DNA from: Nocardioides nematodiphilus
Lineage (GTDB): Bacteria > Actinomycetota > Actinomycetes > Propionibacteriales > Nocardioidaceae
Assembly (NCBI RefSeq): GCF_020216525.1
Contig: NZ_JAIWOY010000009.1
Coordinates: 62,001 to 126,000 of the forward strand
DNA length: 64,000 bases
Direction: 5' to 3'
This document shows positions 47,150 to 56,616 of this stretch, piece after piece. A program made the position numbers and the translations under genes. The notes beneath the pieces are model-generated. The model was not told the DNA's origin. It saw only the letters and a program-made list of their open reading frames with translations, and did not search any database. Positions within the stretch are counted from its first letter, which is position 1, and every line of letters begins with the position of its first letter.

Positions 47150-47434
47150 GGATCTGCCTCGCTGCTGTGCTGGGGAAGCGGGCAGACTCCCACTGGCCTA
47201 CCCGATCACGAGGCTAGGCGGCGTGACTGGTGTTTCTGGTGAGGCACGCCGGGCGCGGCGGGCCCTCCTCAGGAGCGGGGCGGGGCGGTGCTCTCCCGCA
47301 CGACGAGGTCGGTGGCCAGATCGATGCGCCGGTGTCTGTGAGGCGCGCCGTGCTTCGCACGAGTCCTCGGAGCGTGGAGAAGGAGCAATCTCGGAGTCTC
47401 TCAACGAGACTTCGGAACGTCGCGGGAGAGAGAA
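47150..47434. other. mreB upstream region
   Basis: No intact gene on either strand. It contains a short LacI-like C-terminal remnant (47269-47334), a weak AGTCTC/GAGACT dyad near 47395-47415, two CTCGGAG repeats, and presumably the mreB promoter; no clear promoter could be chosen. Confidence 0.5.
47269..47334 (-). pseudogene. remnant of a LacI/GalR-family regulator C-terminus
   Basis: The minus strand encodes RRIDLATDLVVRESTAPPRS followed by TGA (stop at 47269-47271). This matches the common C-terminal tail of actinobacterial LacI-type regulators (L-T-LVVR-STAPP). No start or upstream domain is joined in frame; upstream in the same frame there is a second, weaker LVRSTAP echo. Probably a leftover of a deleted gene. 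Confidence 0.5.
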
Positions 47435-47463
47435 ACCGCCCGCCGGCAGAGCCGACGGGCGGT
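47435..47463 (-). terminator. terminator of the folC-DUF4233-ndk unit
   Basis: ACCGCCCG pairs with CGGGCGGT and CGGC with GCCG inside, loop AGA, one C-A mismatch. In the minus direction it is followed by a pyrimidine run (TTTCTCTCTC). It lies 36 bases past the ndk stop. Confidence 0.85.
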
Positions 47464-47499
47464 GGAGGCAGCGAGCCCTGAGGGCTCCGAGACCGAAGG

Positions 47500-47928
47500 T
47501 CAGAGGCTGGGGAACCAGATGCCGATCTCGCGCTCGGCGGACTCGACCGCGTCCGAGCCGTGGACCAGATTCTGCTGGACCGCGAGGCCCCAGTCGCGGC
47601 CCAGGTCGCCGCGGATGGTGCCCGGCGCGGCGGTGGTCGGGTCGGTGGTGCCGGCCAGGGAGCGGAAGCCCTCGATCACCCGGTGGCCCTCGACGACCAT
47701 GGCCACGACCTGACCGGACAGCATGAACTCCACCAGCGGAGCGTAGAAGGGCTTGCCCTCGTGCTCGGCGTAGTGCGCAGCGAGCAGCTCGGGGGTCGCC
47801 GCGCGGAGCTCGAGGGCGGCGAGCGTGTAGCCCTTGGCCTCGATGCGGCGGACGATCTCACCGGTGAGGCCGCGACGGACGCCGTCGGGCTTGACGAGGA
47901 CGAGAGTGCGCTGAAGCTCGACAGTCAT
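47500..47928 (-). CDS. ndk: nucleoside diphosphate kinase
   Basis: A 142-residue enzyme that equalises nucleoside triphosphate pools through a phosphohistidine. Start [14 protein letters not shown] and active site [17 protein letters not shown] with His123 are diagnostic; length is typical. It lies 9 bases after the DUF4233 gene and ends the folC unit. Confidence 0.98.
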   Translation of the reverse strand: MTVELQRTLVLVKPDGVRRGLTGEIVRRIEAKGYTLAALELRAATPELLAAHYAEHEGKPFYAPLVEFMLSGQVVAMVVEGHRVIEGFRSLAGTTDPTTAAPGTIRGDLGRDWGLAVQQNLVHGSDAVESAEREIGIWFPSL

Positions 47929-47937
47929 GGCGTGAGG

Positions 47938-48375
47938 CTATCCGTTGCCCTGGAGCCGGTCCCACTCCGCGTACGCGGCGGCCTTCTCCCGCTCGATCTT
48001 GGTGGAGAGCGCCATCGCGCCCCACCACAGCGCCAGGAAGACGATCGCGAGCACGAGCACCAGGTGCACCCAGATCGCCAGAGCCAGGGTCGCGACCTGC
48101 ACCAGCCAGCCCGCCGCGTAGGCCCACCGGTGGCGGAGCATGCCGGAGAGCAGGATGCAGATCAGGCACAGCCCGACGGCGAGCGGGACGGCGACCTTCG
48201 CGGAGACGTCGCCGACCGAGATCATCACCGGGGCGACCAGGCCGAGGGTGATGCCCTGCAGGACCAGGATGGCGGCCGCCATGCCCCGGCGCGGGGACTT
48301 GTCGCGGTCATCGGTGTAGGCGATCTGCGGGACCGCGATCGGCACCTCCGCGTCGTGGTCGTCCGGGGTCGTCAT
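47938..48375 (-). CDS. DUF4233 membrane protein
   Basis: A 145-residue protein with about four membrane helices (from GMAAAILVLQGITLGLVAP to LVLVLAIVFLALWWGAMAL), a hydrophilic N-terminus and a charged C-terminal tail. The family is actinobacterial, has no known function, and is typically placed between folC and ndk as here. Its ATG overlaps the folC stop (ATGA). Confidence 0.88.
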   Translation of the reverse strand: MTTPDDHDAEVPIAVPQIAYTDDRDKSPRRGMAAAILVLQGITLGLVAPVMISVGDVSAKVAVPLAVGLCLICILLSGMLRHRWAYAAGWLVQVATLALAIWVHLVLVLAIVFLALWWGAMALSTKIEREKAAAYAEWDRLQGNG

Positions 48376-49745
48376 CGCGCGCCCTTGCGGCGCAGCAGCA
48401 CACGGGCCTCGCCGACGGTGACGACGGAGCCGGTGACCAGGACCGCTCCCCCGCTGATGGAGGACCCCGAGCCGTCCGTGTCCTCCGCCAATGCCGATGC
48501 CGCGTCGATGGCGTCGTCGAGGCGCGGCACGACGGTGACGCGGTCCTCGCCGTAGATCTCGATCGCGAGCTCGCCCAGACGCCGGGCCGACATCGCGCGC
48601 TCGGTGCTGTTCTGGGTGACGATGAGGTGGGACAGGTGCGGCTCGAAGACGGCCAGCAGCCCCTCGACGTCCTTGTCGCCCATCACGCCGACGACGCCGA
48701 TGACCGACTCGAAGCTGAACGCATCCTCCAGGGCGGCCGCGGTCGCCTCCGCGCCGTGCGGGTTGTGCGCGGCGTCGAGCAGGATCGTCGGGCTGGAGCG
48801 GACGATCTCCAGGCGGCCCGGCGAGCTGACCCGGGCGTACGCGTCGGTGACGAGCTCGGCGTCGAGCGGGTCGCTGTCCTGGTCGCCGAGCAGTGCCTCG
48901 ACGGCGGCCAGCGCCAGGGCGGCGTTCTGGGCCTGGTGGGCGCCGTAGAGCGGGACGAAGAGGTCCTCGTACGTACCGCGCAGACCGCGGAGGCTGACGA
49001 GCTGTCCACCGACGGCCGCGGTGGTGCTGAGCACGCCGAAGTCGACGTCCTCCTCCACCACGGTGGCGCCGACCTCGGCCGCGCGGGCCAGCAGCACCTC
49101 GCGCACCTCGGGCAGCTGCTTGGCGATCACGACGACCGCACCGGGCTTGATGATCCCGGCCTTCTCGGTGGCGATCGCGACGGGCGTGTCACCGAGGTAC
49201 TGGGCGTGGTCGAGGCCGATCGGGGTGATCACCGCCACGGCACCGTCGGCGACGTTGGTGGCGTCCCACGAGCCGCCCATGCCCACCTCGACGACGGCGA
49301 CGTCGACCGGGGTCTCGGCGAACTTCGCGAACGCCATCCCGACCACGGTCTCGAAGAAGGAGAGCGGGTGCGGCTGGTCCTCATCGACGAGGTGCGTGTA
49401 CGGCGCGACGTCGTTGAACGCGGCGACGAAGTCGTCGTCGCTCAGCGGCTCACCGTCGATGCTGATCCGCTCGTTGATCCGCTCCACATGCGGGCTGGTG
49501 AACCGTCCCGTGCGCAGCTCGAGGGTGCTCAGCAGCGTCTCGATGATGCGGGCGGTGGAGGTCTTGCCGTTGGTGCCGGTCAGGTGCACCACCTGGTAGG
49601 CGTGCTGGGGGTCACCGAGCAGCTCGGTGAAGGCGCGGATCCGGTCGAGGCTCGGCTCGAGGCGGGTCTCAGGCCACCGGGAGAGCAGTGCTTCCTCGGC
49701 CTCTTGGATCGTGTGGGCCGGACGGGCCTGGGGGGTCTCACTCAT
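48372..49745 (-). CDS. folC: folylpolyglutamate synthase/dihydrofolate synthase
   Basis: Adds glutamate to dihydropteroate and folates; Mur ligase superfamily, 457 residues. ATP loop HLTGTNGKTSTA (about residues 54-65), FTSPHVERINERI, the EVGMGGSWDATN motif, and LLDAAHNPHGA in the C-terminal domain. The ATG at 49745 follows TAGACT by 9 bases. It is the first gene of folC-DUF4233-ndk. Confidence 0.96.
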   Translation of the reverse strand: MSETPQARPAHTIQEAEEALLSRWPETRLEPSLDRIRAFTELLGDPQHAYQVVHLTGTNGKTSTARIIETLLSTLELRTGRFTSPHVERINERISIDGEPLSDDDFVAAFNDVAPYTHLVDEDQPHPLSFFETVVGMAFAKFAETPVDVAVVEVGMGGSWDATNVADGAVAVITPIGLDHAQYLGDTPVAIATEKAGIIKPGAVVVIAKQLPEVREVLLARAAEVGATVVEEDVDFGVLSTTAAVGGQLVSLRGLRGTYEDLFVPLYGAHQAQNAALALAAVEALLGDQDSDPLDAELVTDAYARVSSPGRLEIVRSSPTILLDAAHNPHGAEATAAALEDAFSFESVIGVVGVMGDKDVEGLLAVFEPHLSHLIVTQNSTERAMSARRLGELAIEIYGEDRVTVVPRLDDAIDAASALAEDTDGSGSSISGGAVLVTGSVVTVGEARVLLRRKGAR

Positions 49746-49759
49746 CGCCCCGCGAGTCT

Positions 49760-49910
49760 AGGCGACCAAGCGAGCGACAGCGTGAGCGAGGGACGAGCTC
49801 GGGCGCTGGCCGCGAGCGCGGGAGCCGGCCGCGCAGCGGCCAGGCGACCAAGCGAGCGACAGCGCGAGCGAGGGACGAGCTCGGGCGCTGGCCGCGAGCG
49901 CGGGAGCCGG
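49760..49910. repeat. two 69-bp direct repeats with 82-bp period
   Basis: 49760-49828 and 49842-49910 are identical except for T/C at 49783/49865, beginning AGGCGACCAAGCGAGCGACA. A 13-base spacer separates them. They fill the gap between the folC start and the GNAT stop. Internal arms (for example GAGCTC, GGCGCTGGCC and GCGAGCGC) could fold. Dispersed intergenic repeat suspected. Confidence 0.9.
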
Positions 49911-49913
49911 GCG

Positions 49914-50810
49914 TCAGCGCGCGACGAGCTCGAAGTTGGCTGTGTCGTACGCCGGCTCGTAGCCGAGCCGGGCGTAGACGCCGTTGGAGACCGGGTTGTC
50001 GAGATCGGTGTACAGCGTGGACCGGCCCCCTGCCTCCACGATCAGCTGCGAGGCGTACGCGACACCCGCGGCGGCGTAGCCGTACCCGCGGTGCTCGCGC
50101 GGCGTGTAGACGGGGCCGACGTGCCCGACTCCGAGAACGGGATGGTCGAGGCCCGTCAGGTGCACGACCACGCCGTCGGCCTCCCACAGCACGACGCGAC
50201 GCTGATCGATCCGCGCCCGCATGTCGGCGGGGGTGAGCGCCTCGCCCTCGTGTGAGCCGGAGGGGCGGCCCGCCTGCTCGTCGGCGGCGCGACGGAAGTC
50301 GTTGAACCAGGCCAGGCACAGGTCCAGGTCCGTCTCGGTCGCGAGACGACCGCGGCCCTGGACGCCGGTCGGCGGGACCAGCGTCCCGAGCTCCCACAGC
50401 CGGGTCGCCATGGTCATCTCGACATCTCGACCGAGCGCCGCGGCCATCGTCTCGGCGACGACACCGGCAGCGGGCAAGGTGCCGTTGGCGCCGCCCGGGT
50501 CCTCCCCCAGCCCGACCGCCCAGCTCCCGAGCAGCCTCGCGGCCGGGTCGGGCATCGAGGTGACGTACAGCGGGTACGGCGCGAACGCCGCGGTCCGCAT
50601 CGCCGCGCCCACCGCGTCTCCGGAGGGATCACGCACGAGGGCGAACCAGAAGTACGGGGAGCGCTCCGGGCGGCCGTCGCGGACGGCGCGATCGGCGGTG
50701 ACGGCGATCATGGCGGCCTCGACCCGGTGCTCGCGGAAGTACGCCTCCCCAGCCGCGAGGAACGCGCGCGGATCGTCGAACATCGCGACCGTGTAGTCAT
50801 CGGGGAGCAT
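49914..50810 (-). CDS. GNAT family N-acetyltransferase
   Basis: A 298-residue protein with a C-terminal GNAT domain. The acetyl-CoA loop is VGPVYTPREHRGYGYAAAGVAYASQ (R-x2-GYG, near residues 235-255), followed by STLYTDLDNPVSNGVYARLGYEPA. The N-terminal half is less conserved but may be a degenerate second GNAT domain. Acceptor substrate unknown. GAGG precedes the ATG. It is divergent from valS. Confidence 0.88.
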   Translation of the reverse strand: MLPDDYTVAMFDDPRAFLAAGEAYFREHRVEAAMIAVTADRAVRDGRPERSPYFWFALVRDPSGDAVGAAMRTAAFAPYPLYVTSMPDPAARLLGSWAVGLGEDPGGANGTLPAAGVVAETMAAALGRDVEMTMATRLWELGTLVPPTGVQGRGRLATETDLDLCLAWFNDFRRAADEQAGRPSGSHEGEALTPADMRARIDQRRVVLWEADGVVVHLTGLDHPVLGVGHVGPVYTPREHRGYGYAAAGVAYASQLIVEAGGRSTLYTDLDNPVSNGVYARLGYEPAYDTANFELVAR

Positions 50811-50886
50811 GCTCGATCCTCACCGCCCACGGGCCGTATCCTCAACCCATTTCGCGCCCGTCGGCGGGCGACCCTAGGATTTCCTC

Positions 50887-53508
50887 ATGAGTGAGCCCAC
50901 CAGCAGCCAGAGCCCCGACGCGTCGACGCAGCGCAGCGCCGGCGTATCGGTACCGGAGAAGCCGGCGCTGGAGGGGCTGGAGGCCAAGTGGTCGGAGCAG
51001 TGGAAGGCCGACGACACGTACGCGTTCGACCGCACCCAGCCGCGCGAGAACGTCTACTCCATCGACACTCCCCCGCCGACCGTCTCGGGCTCGCTGCACG
51101 TCGGCCACGTCTTCAGCTACACCCACGCCGACCTGGTCGCGCGCTTCCAGCGGATGCGCGGCAAGTCGGTCTTCTACCCGATCGGCTGGGACGACAACGG
51201 CCTGCCGACCGAGCGTCGCGTGCAGAACTACTTCGGCGTGCGCTGCGACCCGTCGCTGCCGTACGACGCCGACTTCACGCCGCCGGAGAAGCCGGACCCG
51301 AAGCGGCAGATCCCGATCTCGCGGCCGAACTTCATCGAGCTGTGCGCTCAGCTGGTCGTCGAGGACGAGAAGGTCTTCGAGTCGCTGTGGCGCACCCTCG
51401 GCATGTCCTACGACTGGTCGCTGCAGTACACGACCATCGGCAAGGACGCGACCGCCGTCAGCCAGCGCGCGTTCCTGCGCAACCTCAGCCGCGGCGAGGC
51501 GTACCTCCAGGAGGCGCCCACGCTGTGGGACGTCACCTTCCAGACCGCCGTCGCCCAGGCCGAGCTCGAGGCGCGCGAGTACCCGGGCGCCTACCACCGC
51601 GTCGCGTTCCACGGTGCCACCGGCCCGATCCACATCGAGACCACCCGACCGGAGCTGATCCCGTCGGTGGTCGCGCTGATCGCGCACCCGGACGACGAGC
51701 GCTACCAGCCGCTGTTCGGCACCACCGTGAAGTCGCCGATCTTCGGCGTCGAGATCCCGGTCCTCGCCCACGCCGCGGCCGAGCCCGACAAGGGCGCCGG
51801 CATCGCGATGTGCTGCACCTTCGGTGACCTCACCGACGTGCAGTGGTGGCGTGAGCTCAACCTTCCCGTCCGGACGGTCATCGGCCGCGACGGCCGCTTC
51901 ACCGCTGAGACCCCGGAGTGGCTCGTCGAGGCCGACTTCTACGGCGAGCTCGCCGGCAAGACCACCCACTCGGCGCGCGAGGCGATCGTCGCCAGGCTGC
52001 GCGAGACCGGCGACCTGGTCGGCGACCCGAAGCCCACCCAGCGGATGGCGAACTTCTACGAGAAGGGCGACAAGCCCCTCGAGATCGTCGCCACCCGACA
52101 GTGGTACATCAAGAACGGCGGCCGCGACGCCGGCCTGCGCGACGCGCTGCTCGACGACGGGTCCTCGATCACCTGGCTGCCCGAGCACATGAAGCACCGC
52201 TACGACAACTGGGTCGGCGGCCTCAACGGCGACTGGCTGGTCAGCCGTCAGCGCTACTTCGGCATCCCGTTCCCCGTCTGGTACGCGCTCGACGCCGAGG
52301 GCAACCCCGATTACGCGAACCCGATCGTCGCGGACGAGGCGCAGCTGCCGCTCGACCCGTCGACGGTCGCACCGGCCGGCTTCACCGAGGACCAGCGCGG
52401 CGTGCCGGGCGGCTTCATCGGCGACCCGGACGTGATGGACACCTGGGCCACCTCCTCGCTGACGCCGCACATCGCGGCCAAGTGGGGTACCGATGACGAC
52501 CTGTTCAACCGGGTCTTCCCGATGGACCTCTGCACCCAGGGTCACGACATCATCCGGACCTGGCTCTTCTCCCGCGTGGTGCGCGCCCACTTCGAGAACG
52601 GCGCCGTCCCGTGGTCGCACGCCATGCTCTCGGGCTGGATCCTGGACCCGGACCGCAAGAAGATGTCGAAGTCGAAGGGCAACGTGGTCGTCCCGACCGA
52701 GATCCTCGACAAGTTCGGCGCCGACGCCGTCCGCTGGCGCGCGGCCCTGTCGCGGCCGGGCATGGACTCGCCGTTCGACGAGACCCAGATGAAGGTCGGG
52801 CGCCGACTGGCGATGAAGGTGCTCAACGCGGCGAAGCTGGTCCTGGGCAACCTCGAGGCGACCTCGCTCGACACCTTCGCGGTCTCCGAGCCGGTCGACT
52901 GCGCCCTGCTGGGCCGCCTGGCCGGGGTCGTCACCAAGGCGACCGAGGCCTTCGACGCCTACGACTACACCACCGCGCTGGAGTCGGCCGAGAAGTTCTT
53001 CTGGGACTTCTGCGACGACTACGTCGAGCTGGTGAAGGAGCGCGCGTACGGCGAGCCGTCCGACCCGGGCACCCTGTCCGCGAAGGCCGCGCTGGCGATC
53101 ACGCTGCACACGCAGTTGCGCCTGCTCGCCCCGTTCCTGCCGTACGTGACCGAGGAGGTCTGGTCGTGGTGGCAGGAGGGCTCGATCCACCGCGCCTCGT
53201 GGCCGACCGAGCTCGAGCTCGGCTCCGCCGCGGCGGCCGACGACACCGTCCTCGGTGCCGCCGCCGTCGCCCTGTCAGGGATCCGCGGCGTGAAGTCGAA
53301 CGCCAAGGTCAAGATGCGTGCGCCGCTGGCCCGCACCGAGGTCACCGGCCCCGAGGCGCTGGTCCGCGCCGCCGAGCTCGCCCAGGGCGACCTGCGCCGC
53401 TCCGGCACGATCGTCGGCGACCTGGTCTTCACCGTCGACGCCGAGGCGTCCGAGCTGCGGGTCACCGCGGAGCTGGCCCCGGAGCCGGAGGCCGCGCCCG
53501 CGGAGTGA
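50887..53508 (+). CDS. valS: valyl-tRNA synthetase
   Basis: Class I synthetase of 873 residues. HIGH motif HVGH (residues 71-74) in [22 protein letters not shown]1 editing domain (about 200-380; ARQWYIK near its end), [12 protein letters not shown], and KMSKSKGN near 592. The C-terminal anticodon-binding domain has [14 protein letters not shown], but there is no extended C-terminal coiled coil, as in the shorter ValRS type. No Shine-Dalgarno: TAGGAT (50875-50880) is 6 bases before the ATG, suggesting a leaderless mRNA. No T-box leader is present. Confidence 0.97.
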   Translation: MSEPTSSQSPDASTQRSAGVSVPEKPALEGLEAKWSEQWKADDTYAFDRTQPRENVYSIDTPPPTVSGSLHVGHVFSYTHADLVARFQRMRGKSVFYPIGWDDNGLPTERRVQNYFGVRCDPSLPYDADFTPPEKPDPKRQIPISRPNFIELCAQLVVEDEKVFESLWRTLGMSYDWSLQYTTIGKDATAVSQRAFLRNLSRGEAYLQEAPTLWDVTFQTAVAQAELEAREYPGAYHRVAFHGATGPIHIETTRPELIPSVVALIAHPDDERYQPLFGTTVKSPIFGVEIPVLAHAAAEPDKGAGIAMCCTFGDLTDVQWWRELNLPVRTVIGRDGRFTAETPEWLVEADFYGELAGKTTHSAREAIVARLRETGDLVGDPKPTQRMANFYEKGDKPLEIVATRQWYIKNGGRDAGLRDALLDDGSSITWLPEHMKHRYDNWVGGLNGDWLVSRQRYFGIPFPVWYALDAEGNPDYANPIVADEAQLPLDPSTVAPAGFTEDQRGVPGGFIGDPDVMDTWATSSLTPHIAAKWGTDDDLFNRVFPMDLCTQGHDIIRTWLFSRVVRAHFENGAVPWSHAMLSGWILDPDRKKMSKSKGNVVVPTEILDKFGADAVRWRAALSRPGMDSPFDETQMKVGRRLAMKVLNAAKLVLGNLEATSLDTFAVSEPVDCALLGRLAGVVTKATEAFDAYDYTTALESAEKFFWDFCDDYVELVKERAYGEPSDPGTLSAKAALAITLHTQLRLLAPFLPYVTEEVWSWWQEGSIHRASWPTELELGSAAAADDTVLGAAAVALSGIRGVKSNAKVKMRAPLARTEVTGPEALVRAAELAQGDLRRSGTIVGDLVFTVDAEASELRVTAELAPEPEAAPAE

Positions 53509-53583
53509 GCGCGAGGTGGTTCGAGTGGGAGCGGGGCGCGAAGGCGCCCGGCTCCTTGCTCGCCTCGAGCCCCACGACGAACG

Positions 53584-53617
53584 AACGGCGGCCCACCCGG
53601 AGGGGTGGCCCTCCGTT
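53584..53617. terminator. terminator after valS
   Basis: AACGGCGGCCCACCC and GGGTGGCCCTCCGTT form a 15-bp stem with two mismatches and a GGAG loop, followed by CTGCTGTCTGCTG. It lies between the convergent valS and His-rich genes. Confidence 0.75.
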
Positions 53618-53638
53618 CTGCTGTCTGCTGGGTCGGGA

Positions 53639-54424
53639 TCAGTGACCGCTGTGGCCGTGGGCCGGGCCGATCATGCCGGGAGCGTGGCCGTGGCCGAACC
53701 CGCTGTTGCCGGGAGCCGTGCTCGTGTGGCTGCTCCTGCCGGGTGCGGTGGCGCTGGGGCCGCCGTGAGCCGGACCGTGGCCCTTGTCCATCGTGGGGCC
53801 GGCGGTGCTGGTCGGGCCGCTGTAGCTGTAGCTGTAGCTGCGGGTGTTGACGACCGGCGTCGGGCTGCCGTGCTTCGAGGCGCCATGGGACTGCGGCCCG
53901 GCGACGCCGTGCGCGGCGTGTCCATGCGGGGCGCCCCAGCCATGGTCGGGGCCGCTGATCGGCGTCGCGACGGTCGCGGTGGACGCGACCGGGTCGTGCT
54001 TCGGTCCACCGTGGCTCGCGGACGTGGCAGGCGCGACCGTCTTGACGGTGTTCACAGGCGTGGCGGGCGCGACCGGCTGCTTGGGCTGCGAGTGCACCGG
54101 AACGACCGGGTGCGCGTGGAAGCCACGCGTGATGTGCGCGGCCGGGATCGCCGACGGGTGGGTCAGGTGCAGGACCTGCGCGGGCGAAGAAACGACCGGC
54201 GTGGAGTCGACCGTCGCGGGAGCCGCGGGCTTCGCCGGCGTGGAGGGCTGGAGCGTCTCACCCTGCTGGATCTCCATCAGCTGGAGCCCCGCGACGACGG
54301 GCGCAGCGAAGCTGCGCCACGCGTCCTTCGCGTAGCTGCGCATGCTGTTGGTCGCCAGCACGACGACACAGGCGATCGCAACGACGACGAACGCCGTCAG
54401 CGGTGCCTTGTGATTCGAGGACAC
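53639..54424 (-). CDS. membrane-anchored His/Gly/Pro-rich hypothetical protein
   Basis: A 261-residue protein, not recognised as any family. After nine residues there is one hydrophobic helix (about 9-30, signal anchor). The exported remainder is low-complexity: Pro/Ala/Thr/Val-rich to about 130, then many His-Gly pairs (GPDHGWGAPHGHAAHG; GFGHGHAPGM; C-terminal GHSGH) and a SYSYSYSG element. The His-rich tail may bind metal ions. GTG start with GGAAGGGG upstream; a longer frame to 54550 lacks support. A TetR-like dyad (ACCGATCGGT at 54478) lies in its promoter region. Confidence 0.65.
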   Translation of the reverse strand: MSSNHKAPLTAFVVVAIACVVVLATNSMRSYAKDAWRSFAAPVVAGLQLMEIQQGETLQPSTPAKPAAPATVDSTPVVSSPAQVLHLTHPSAIPAAHITRGFHAHPVVPVHSQPKQPVAPATPVNTVKTVAPATSASHGGPKHDPVASTATVATPISGPDHGWGAPHGHAAHGVAGPQSHGASKHGSPTPVVNTRSYSYSYSGPTSTAGPTMDKGHGPAHGGPSATAPGRSSHTSTAPGNSGFGHGHAPGMIGPAHGHSGH

Positions 54425-54557
54425 GCTCGCCCCTTCCCAGCCCGGACCTGGTGATGACAGGACCCTAGTCTCGCCTAACCGATCGGTCAGAAGCGAACTG
54501 TCCTGAGGCAAATGACCCAAACGGACTATGCGGCTCGGGACGTTCGGCACGCAGCGC

Positions 54558-55844
54558 TCAGGCCGACTTCTTCTTCTTCGCCTCGTCGACGGGGATGAGG
54601 GTCGGGGCGGACTCGCCGGTGACGACCTCCGCGGTGACGATCACCTTCGCCACGTCTCCGCGTGAGGGCACCTCGTACATGGCGTGGAGGAGGATCTCCT
54701 CGATGATCGCGCGCAGGCCACGGGCGCCGGTCTGGCGCTCCAGCGCCTTGTCGGCGATCGCCTGGATGGCGTCCTCGGTGAACTCGAGCTCGACACCGTC
54801 GATGTCGAAGAGCTTCTGGTACTGCTTGATCAGGGCGTTGCGCGGCTCGGTGAGGATCTGCACGAGCGCGGCCTGGTCGAGCTTGGTGACGCTCGCGATC
54901 AGGGGCAGACGTCCGATGAACTCGGGGATCAGGCCGAACTTGGTGAGGTCCTCGGGGCGGACCAGCTTGAGCAGGTCCTCCGCGTCCTTCTCGGCCTTGC
55001 TGTGCACCTCGGCGGTGAAGCCGAGGGTCTTCTTGCCGACCCGCTGCTCGATGATGTGCTCCAGGCCGGCGAAGGCGCCGCCGACGACGAACAGGATGTT
55101 CGTGGTGTCGATCTGGATGAACTCCTGGTGCGGGTGCTTGCGGCCGCCCTGCGGCGGCACCGAGGCGGTGGTGCCCTCGATGATCTTCAGCAGCGCCTGC
55201 TGGACGCCCTCGCCCGAGACGTCGCGGGTGATCGAGGGGTTCTCGGCCTTCCGGGCGACCTTGTCGATCTCGTCGATGTAGATGATGCCCGTCTCGGCCT
55301 TCTTGACGTCGTAGTCAGCGGCCTGGATCAGCTTGAGCAGGATGTTCTCGACGTCCTCGCCGACGTAGCCAGCCTCCGTCAGGGCGGTGGCGTCCGCGAT
55401 CGCGAACGGGACGTTGAGCATCCGAGCGAGGGTCTGGGCGAGGTAGGTCTTGCCGCAGCCCGTCGGACCCACGACCAGGATGTTGGACTTGGCGACCTCG
55501 ACGTTCTCGTCCTTGTGCTTGCCGGGGCCGTTGGCACCCGACTGCACGCCGGCCTGGACCCGCTTGTAGTGGTTGTAGACCGCGACGGCGAGCGCCTTCT
55601 TGGCCTGCTCCTGGCCGATCACGTAGGAGTTGAGGAACTCGAAGATCTCGCGCGGCTTGGGCAGCTCGTCGATGCTGACCTCGGAGCCCTCGGCGAGCTC
55701 CTCCTCGATGATCTCGTTGCACAGGTCGATGCACTCGTCGCAGATGTACACGCCCGGCCCGGCGATGAGCTTCTTCACCTGCTTCTGGCTCTTGCCACAG
55801 AAAGAGCACTTGAGCAGGTCGCCACCGTCACCGATGCGTGCCAT
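54558..55844 (-). CDS. clpX: ATP-dependent Clp protease ATP-binding subunit ClpX
   Basis: AAA+ unfoldase of 428 residues feeding the ClpP1P2 protease. The zinc domain has Cys13, Cys16, Cys35 and Cys38 (CSFCG...CDEC). Walker A GPTGCGKT (126-133), pore loop GYVGEDVE, Walker B IIYIDEID (187-194), sensor-2 [10 protein letters not shown] and the IGF-like loop region are present. It follows clpP2 after a 157-base gap with its own hairpin, so it may have its own promoter as well as read-through. Confidence 0.98.
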   Translation of the reverse strand: MARIGDGGDLLKCSFCGKSQKQVKKLIAGPGVYICDECIDLCNEIIEEELAEGSEVSIDELPKPREIFEFLNSYVIGQEQAKKALAVAVYNHYKRVQAGVQSGANGPGKHKDENVEVAKSNILVVGPTGCGKTYLAQTLARMLNVPFAIADATALTEAGYVGEDVENILLKLIQAADYDVKKAETGIIYIDEIDKVARKAENPSITRDVSGEGVQQALLKIIEGTTASVPPQGGRKHPHQEFIQIDTTNILFVVGGAFAGLEHIIEQRVGKKTLGFTAEVHSKAEKDAEDLLKLVRPEDLTKFGLIPEFIGRLPLIASVTKLDQAALVQILTEPRNALIKQYQKLFDIDGVELEFTEDAIQAIADKALERQTGARGLRAIIEEILLHAMYEVPSRGDVAKVIVTAEVVTGESAPTLIPVDEAKKKKSA

Positions 55845-55960
55845 GGGCGATCAACCTCCGCGTTTGCGTGTATTGCTGGTTCGAGACTGTGTTGCTGGTG
55901 CTGCTGTGTTGCTGACCTGCCGACCGTACCCCGCGCCGTGCCGCCGGTGAGGGATCCACC

Positions 55961-55987
55961 AACGGTACGGCGCAGGGTCGTGCCGTT
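55961..55987 (-). terminator. hairpin between clpP2 and clpX
   Basis: AACGGTACG and CGTGCCGTT form a 9-bp stem (one G-U) 14 bases after the clpP2 stop. It may terminate or attenuate transcription into clpX. Downstream, CAGCAACACAG occurs twice in the clpX leader. Confidence 0.55.
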
Positions 55988-56001
55988 ACTTCTCTATCGG
56001 C

Positions 56002-56613
56002 TCAGGCGAGCGCGGGAGCAGGGGTCTTGAGGGAGCCCAGCACCTGGTCGACGATGCCGTACTCGACAGCCTGCTGCGCGGTGAGGATCTTGTCGCGCTC
56101 GATGTCGCGGCTGACCTCCTCGATCGACTTGCCGCTGTGATCCGAGATCATCTTCTCCAGCAGCTCGCGCATCCGGAGGATCTCGTTGGCCTGGATCTCG
56201 ATGTCGGAGGTCTGGCCGAACGTGCCCTCGGTGTAGGGCTGGTGGATCAGGATGCGGCTGTTGGGCAGTGCCATCCGCTTGCCGTGGGTGCCGGCCGCGA
56301 GCAGGATCGCGGCCGCCGAGGCGGCCTGACCCATGCAGACGGTCTGCACGTCGGGCTTGATGAACTGGATGGTGTCGTAGATCGCGGTCAGCGCCGTGAA
56401 CGAGCCACCCGGGCTGTTGATGTAGATGCTGATGTCCTGGTCGGGGTTCATCGACTGCAGGCACAGCAGCTGGGCGATCACCGCGTTGGCGACGTCGTCG
56501 CTGATCGGGGTGCCCAGGTAGATGATCCGCTCTTCGAAGAGCTTCGCGTAGGGGTCGATGCGGCGGAAGCCGTAGGACGTCCGCTCCTCCCACTGCGGGA
56601 TGTAATAGTTCAT
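56002..56613 (-). CDS. clpP2: ATP-dependent Clp protease proteolytic subunit ClpP2
   Basis: A 203-residue serine protease subunit. Ser99 in MGQAASAAA, His124 in ILIHQPY and an Asp near 174 form the triad. Together with ClpP1 it forms the mixed tetradecamer known from mycobacteria. ATG lies 3 bases after the clpP1 stop, so the two are cotranslated. Confidence 0.97.
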   Translation of the reverse strand: MNYYIPQWEERTSYGFRRIDPYAKLFEERIIYLGTPISDDVANAVIAQLLCLQSMNPDQDISIYINSPGGSFTALTAIYDTIQFIKPDVQTVCMGQAASAAAILLAAGTHGKRMALPNSRILIHQPYTEGTFGQTSDIEIQANEILRMRELLEKMISDHSGKSIEEVSRDIERDKILTAQQAVEYGIVDQVLGSLKTPAPALA

Positions 56614-56616
56614 GCG

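Noticed and set aside
49760..49910. CRISPR-like array
   Set aside because: Only two 69-base copies with a 13-base spacer; no cas genes and wrong repeat and spacer sizes.
50811..50886. T-box leader for valS
   Set aside because: The gap is only 76 bases and lacks the T-box sequence and terminator/antiterminator pair; a leaderless promoter is more likely.
50842..53190. Long minus-strand open frame opposite valS
   Set aside because: It mirrors valS in a GC-rich frame and is rich in Arg/Gly/Val/Leu repeats without domain content; valS is unambiguous.
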